A stretch of DNA of 16,234 nucleotides from Chloroflexota bacterium (GTDB lineage Bacteria; Chloroflexota; UBA6077; JADZDV01). Where the stretch lies: NCBI GenBank assembly GCA_020850915.1, contig JADZDV010000295.1:1-16234 (forward strand), in the 5' to 3' direction. The notes below the pieces were generated by a model that saw only the letters and a program-made list of their open reading frames with translations, had not been told where the DNA came from and ran no database searches. The position numbers and the translations under genes are program-made. This document shows, piece by piece, positions 13,819 through 16,234 of this stretch. Numbering within the stretch: the stretch's first letter is position 1; each line of letters opens with the position of its first letter.

Positions 13819-14814
13819 ATGCGACGTCCGACGCAAGCGACGATCTGGCGCCCTGCTTGCGCGCTCTTGCTCACTCTGGTCGTCACGTACCTGCCAGCCG
13901 CTGGCCAGCCGGCGCAGCCTGCTGCCCTGACCGTGCAGGAGTACGCCGCGCCAGCGGGCAGCCGTCCGCACGACGCCGTGCCCGATCGCTCGGGCGCGGT
14001 CTGGTACGCCGGGCAGGGGGACGGCACGCTGGGTCGGCTCGATCCCGCGACCGGCGAGATCCAGGTCGTGAAGCTTGGCGCGGGCTCGGCGCCGCACGGT
14101 GTGATCGTCGGTCCTGACAACGGTATCTGGCTGACCGATGGCGGCCAGAACGCGATCGTGCGAGTCGATCCCGCGTCCCTGGCCGTGCAGGTCTTCCCGC
14201 TGCCCGGCCCGCGCGCAAACCTGAACACGGCGACCTTCGACGGCCGGGGCGTCCTCTGGTTCACTGGCCAGTCCGGCTACATCGGGCGCCTGGACCCGGC
14301 TGTGGGCGAGGTGCAGCAGTTCGCCGCGCCCCGTGGCGCGGGGCCGTACGGCATCGCCGCGACGCCTGACGGCACGGTCTACTTCGCCTCCCTGGCCGGC
14401 AGCTACCTCGGTCGGATCGACGGCGACGACGGCTCGGTCACGGTGCTCGACCCGCCAACGCCTCGGGCCGGCGTGCGCCGCGTCTGGTCTGATTCCGCGG
14501 GGCGGCTCTGGATCGCGGAGTACAACGTCGGCCAGGTCGGCCGGTATGACCCCGCCACCGGCCAGTGGGCCGAATGGCGCCTGCCTGGCGCCAACCCGCG
14601 CGCGTACGCGGTCTACGTGGACGAGCGTGACAGGATCTGGCTCACTGACACGTCGGCGGACACGATCGTCATGTTCGACCCCGTGACCGAGGCCTTCACC
14701 ACGGTCCCGATCTCCACTCCCTCGAACGTGGCGCAGCTCGGCGGTCGGCCGGGCGAGGTCTGGGGGGGCGAGCGCGCGCGTGACGCCATTGTAGTTGTGC
14801 GCTACGGCGACTAG
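13819..14814 (+). CDS. secreted beta-propeller protein (streptogramin lyase-like)
   Basis: A 331-residue exported protein related to the Vgb/NHL-type propeller group. A signal peptide is at about 1-33 (basic start, hydrophobic VVTYLPAAG, cleavage near AGQPAQPA). After it, about seven repeats of roughly 43 residues each contain a blade of the type (I/V)W(L/Y)(T/A)-D/G followed by (G/I)RxDPATGE: VWYAG (61), IWLTD (103), LWFTG (146), VYFAS (187), LWIAE (230), IWLTD (273), VWGGE (314). Databases call such proteins virginiamycin B lyase, but I cannot identify the catalytic residues, so antibiotic inactivation should not be assumed. ATG 13819 has GGGGGTGAA upstream. A poor promoter (TTGTCT 13775, 17-nt spacer, TACGAC 13798) may precede it, independent of folC. 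Confidence 0.85.
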   Translation: MRRPTQATIWRPACALLLTLVVTYLPAAGQPAQPAALTVQEYAAPAGSRPHDAVPDRSGAVWYAGQGDGTLGRLDPATGEIQVVKLGAGSAPHGVIVGPDNGIWLTDGGQNAIVRVDPASLAVQVFPLPGPRANLNTATFDGRGVLWFTGQSGYIGRLDPAVGEVQQFAAPRGAGPYGIAATPDGTVYFASLAGSYLGRIDGDDGSVTVLDPPTPRAGVRRVWSDSAGRLWIAEYNVGQVGRYDPATGQWAEWRLPGANPRAYAVYVDERDRIWLTDTSADTIVMFDPVTEAFTTVPISTPSNVAQLGGRPGEVWGGERARDAIVVVRYGD

Positions 14815-15057
14815 ACAACCACCGACCCCGATCGGCCTGCCGTAAGGTGTGGACCGCGCACCCTCTGATCGATGATGGTTTCGCGATCTCTTCCGAATTG
14901 CACCCCATTGTCATCCTGTTGAATGGCCAGGAAGTCTCGGGGAGCTCTCACCACCACCGACCACTACTCGCCTTAGATCAAACAGACACGAGCGAACATA
15001 GTGGGCAGAGTCCACCCCAAGGTCCGCCGGTCTCCTGCTGGGTGCTGGTGCGAGGCC

Positions 15058-15090
15058 TCCCCGCTGGGCCAAGTCAGAGGTCAGCGGGGA
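15058..15090. repeat. inverted repeat (9-bp hairpin)
   Basis: TCCCCGCTG (15058-15066) is perfectly complementary to CAGCGGGGA (15082-15090) across a 15-nt loop. It lies about 60-90 nt past the coxM-like stop on the minus strand. No T-tract. Possible second terminator or 3' stabiliser. Confidence 0.4.
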
Positions 15091-15112
15091 ACCCGGCAGG
15101 TGGCGAGATCTT

Positions 15113-15139
15113 GGACGGGGGAGGGAGCACCCCCCGTCC
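15113..15139 (-). terminator. hairpin after the coxM-like gene
   Basis: GGACGGGGG (15113-15121) pairs perfectly with CCCCCGTCC (15131-15139) around a 9-nt loop. It begins 12 nt beyond the stop codon of the minus-strand coxM-like gene. No T-run follows on the minus strand. By place and strength, a probable transcript end, implying coxM is the last gene of its unit. Confidence 0.5.
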
Positions 15140-15151
15140 GAGTCCCAGGAG

Positions 15152-16021
15152 TTACCCGCGAGCGCGCTCCAGCGCTTTTTCGAGGGCACGGCGGGCGTAG
15201 ACGCGGGCAAGGTGAGCGCGGTACTCGGCCGAGGCGTGGATGTCGCCGTTGACGTCCTGCCCGTCGGCGGCCGTGGCGACCGCGGACTCCAGAGTCTCCT
15301 GGGTGGCGGACGTGCCGCGCAGCGCGGCTTCCACGCTTTCGGCCCGGTACGCCTTCGCGCCAATGCCGGTGATCGCCACGCGGCAGTCGGCGATGGTGTC
15401 GCCGTCGCCCAGCTTGACGACGGCGGCGACGCCGCACAGGGCGTAGTGGGACGCCGGGTGGTCCATCTTCAGGTAGGCGCTGCCAGTGCGCGGCGTGCTC
15501 TGGACCGGGACGCGCACTTCAGTCAGGATCTCGTTCGGCGCCAGCGAGGTGGTGAGGTAGTCGACGAAGAACTCGGTTACGGGAATCGTGCGCTCGCCGT
15601 TCGGGCCCACCGCGACCAGCTCGGCGTCCAGCGCCAGGACAGCGGCCGGCAGATCGCCCGCCGGGTCGGCGTGCGCCAGGCTGCCGCCGATCGTGCCGCG
15701 GTTGCGCACCTGGAGATCGCCCACGACGTCGGCCGTCTCCGCCAGGAGCGACGCCTGGGATCGCAGAACGTCGGAGCTTTCGACCTCGTGATGGGTCGTT
15801 AGCGCGCCGATGCGGATGGTGTTGCCGTCCATGCGAATGCCGCGCAGGCTCCTGATGCGCCCGATGTCGACAATCGCGCTCGGCTGGGCCAGGCGCAGCT
15901 TCATCAAGGGCAGCAGGCTGTGGCCGCCCGCGAGCACCTTGGCCTCTTCATGATCGGACAGCAGCTTCACCGCCTCGTCGACGGAGTTGGCCACGTGATA
16001 CTCGAACTTCGCCGGGAACAC
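15152..16021 (-). CDS. FAD-binding medium subunit of a xanthine dehydrogenase/CO dehydrogenase-family enzyme
   Basis: The medium (FAD) subunit of a molybdenum hydroxylase. It passes electrons from the 2Fe-2S small subunit to an acceptor. The FAD domain has the signature VLAGGHSLLPLMKLRLAQPSAIVDIGRI near the N-terminus and RNRGTIGGSLAHADPAGDLPAAVLALDAEL mid-protein, both typical of CoxM/CutM/NdhF-like subunits. The C-terminal CODH FAD domain follows (LKMDHPASHYALCGVAAVV). Two GTG starts compete: 16030 and 16021. I prefer 16021 (MFPAKFEYHVAN) because family members usually start with M(F/Y)PxxFEY and AAGGGAG lies 10 nt upstream, against 1 nt for 16030. It starts 40 nt after the coxS-like stop. 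The substrate is unknown: the large subunit that decides it is not in view. Confidence 0.9.
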   Translation of the reverse strand: MFPAKFEYHVANSVDEAVKLLSDHEEAKVLAGGHSLLPLMKLRLAQPSAIVDIGRIRSLRGIRMDGNTIRIGALTTHHEVESSDVLRSQASLLAETADVVGDLQVRNRGTIGGSLAHADPAGDLPAAVLALDAELVAVGPNGERTIPVTEFFVDYLTTSLAPNEILTEVRVPVQSTPRTGSAYLKMDHPASHYALCGVAAVVKLGDGDTIADCRVAITGIGAKAYRAESVEAALRGTSATQETLESAVATAADGQDVNGDIHASAEYRAHLARVYARRALEKALERARG

Positions 16022-16061
16022 AGTCTCCACGCTCCCTTCTGGATGGTGGACCGAGGGCTGC

Positions 16062-16234
16062 TCAGCTCGCGGCGCCAGCCCCGGCCATCTTCTTTGCGGC
16101 GTACTGAATCGCCTTGACGATGTTCTGGTAGCCGGTGCAGCGGCAGAGGTTGCCCTCGATGCCCTTCCGGATCTCCTCGTTGGTGGGGGCGGGGTTGCGC
16201 GCGAGCAGGTCCACGGCTGTCATGATCATGCCAG
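16062..16234 (-). CDS. 2Fe-2S small subunit of a molybdenum hydroxylase (3' part only)
   Basis: The last 57 codons of a CoxS/XdhC-type iron-sulfur subunit; the 5' part lies beyond the right edge. The visible protein starts [20 protein letters not shown] and contains the C-terminal-domain cluster motif [13 protein letters not shown], with the CxC pair that binds the second 2Fe-2S cluster. The usual upstream cysteine just before GMIMT (CxPGMIMT) would be immediately outside the window. It ends in an Ala/Gly-rich tail, MAGAGAAS. It is directly upstream of, and presumably co-transcribed with, the FAD subunit gene. It passes electrons from the molybdenum cofactor subunit to FAD. Confidence 0.92.
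   Translation of the reverse strand, partial: GMIMTAVDLLARNPAPTNEEIRKGIEGNLCRCTGYQNIVKAIQYAAKKMAGAGAAS

Larger units (their letters stand above)
14815..15151. other. gene-free gap between convergent genes
   Basis: This 337-nt spacer separates the propeller gene from the coxM-like gene; both point into it. I see no convincing coding frame, tRNA or riboswitch. The part from about 14860 to 15000 looks lower in G+C than its surroundings. The part from about 15058 to 15139 contains two strong hairpins listed separately. Confidence 0.6.

Noticed and set aside
14900..15010. T-box or other riboswitch on the minus strand of the 14815-15151 spacer
   Set aside because: A GGGTGG-like word occurs, but no specifier stem, no T-box core and no downstream gene on that strand.
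1..16234. CRISPR arrays, insertion sequences, phage, toxin-antitoxin or defence modules
   Set aside because: No regularly spaced repeats, transposase or integrase motifs, or paired small toxin-like genes were seen on either strand.

Overview
The window is ordinary-looking bacterial chromosome with high G+C (about two thirds by eye). It has many GTG starts, A/P-rich exported proteins and short spacers. Gene content and protein style (Tat-type family 5 lipoprotein, M50 protease, cox/xdh-type subunits, a tRNA-Trp-secE-nusG-rplKAJL unit) fit a Chloroflexota lineage near Thermomicrobia or its uncultured relatives. That assignment is inference; no 16S gene is present and a high-GC actinobacterium-like source is not excluded.

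Left part (1-5226). An alpha/beta hydrolase (159-1094, +) faces an oligopeptide-type ABC transporter substrate-binding lipoprotein (1382-3202, -) across a very strong perfect hairpin. Divergent from the lipoprotein gene is a site-2-protease-family membrane protein (3369-4106, +), probably leaderless, followed by prephenate dehydrogenase tyrA (4183-5181, +). tyrA ends on a perfect 20-bp hairpin that it shares, tail to tail, with the ribosomal operon.

Middle (5234-9048). On the minus strand, one promoter drives tRNA-Trp(CCA), secE, nusG, rplK, rplA, an L10-leader-type autoregulatory RNA with an intrinsic attenuator, rplJ and rplL. This is the classic translation/transcription-factor operon, here preceded by the tRNA and not followed by rpoBC.

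Right part (9066-16234). An adenosine-deaminase-family enzyme (-) appears to start at a CTG codon; its first in-frame ATG would delete the metal-binding HxH motif. An AbgB-like M20 amidohydrolase (-) is divergent from folP-folC (+), suggesting a folate/pABA link. folC is followed by a secreted seven-repeat beta-propeller protein of the streptogramin-lyase type. After a gene-poor gap with two hairpins come coxM-like and (partial) coxS-like subunits of a molybdenum hydroxylase, read leftwards.

I found no CRISPR array, insertion sequence, phage or defence cassette. The most interesting points are the CTG start and altered active site of the deaminase-family gene, the L10 leader attenuator, and the AbgB-like/folP-folC divergent pair.
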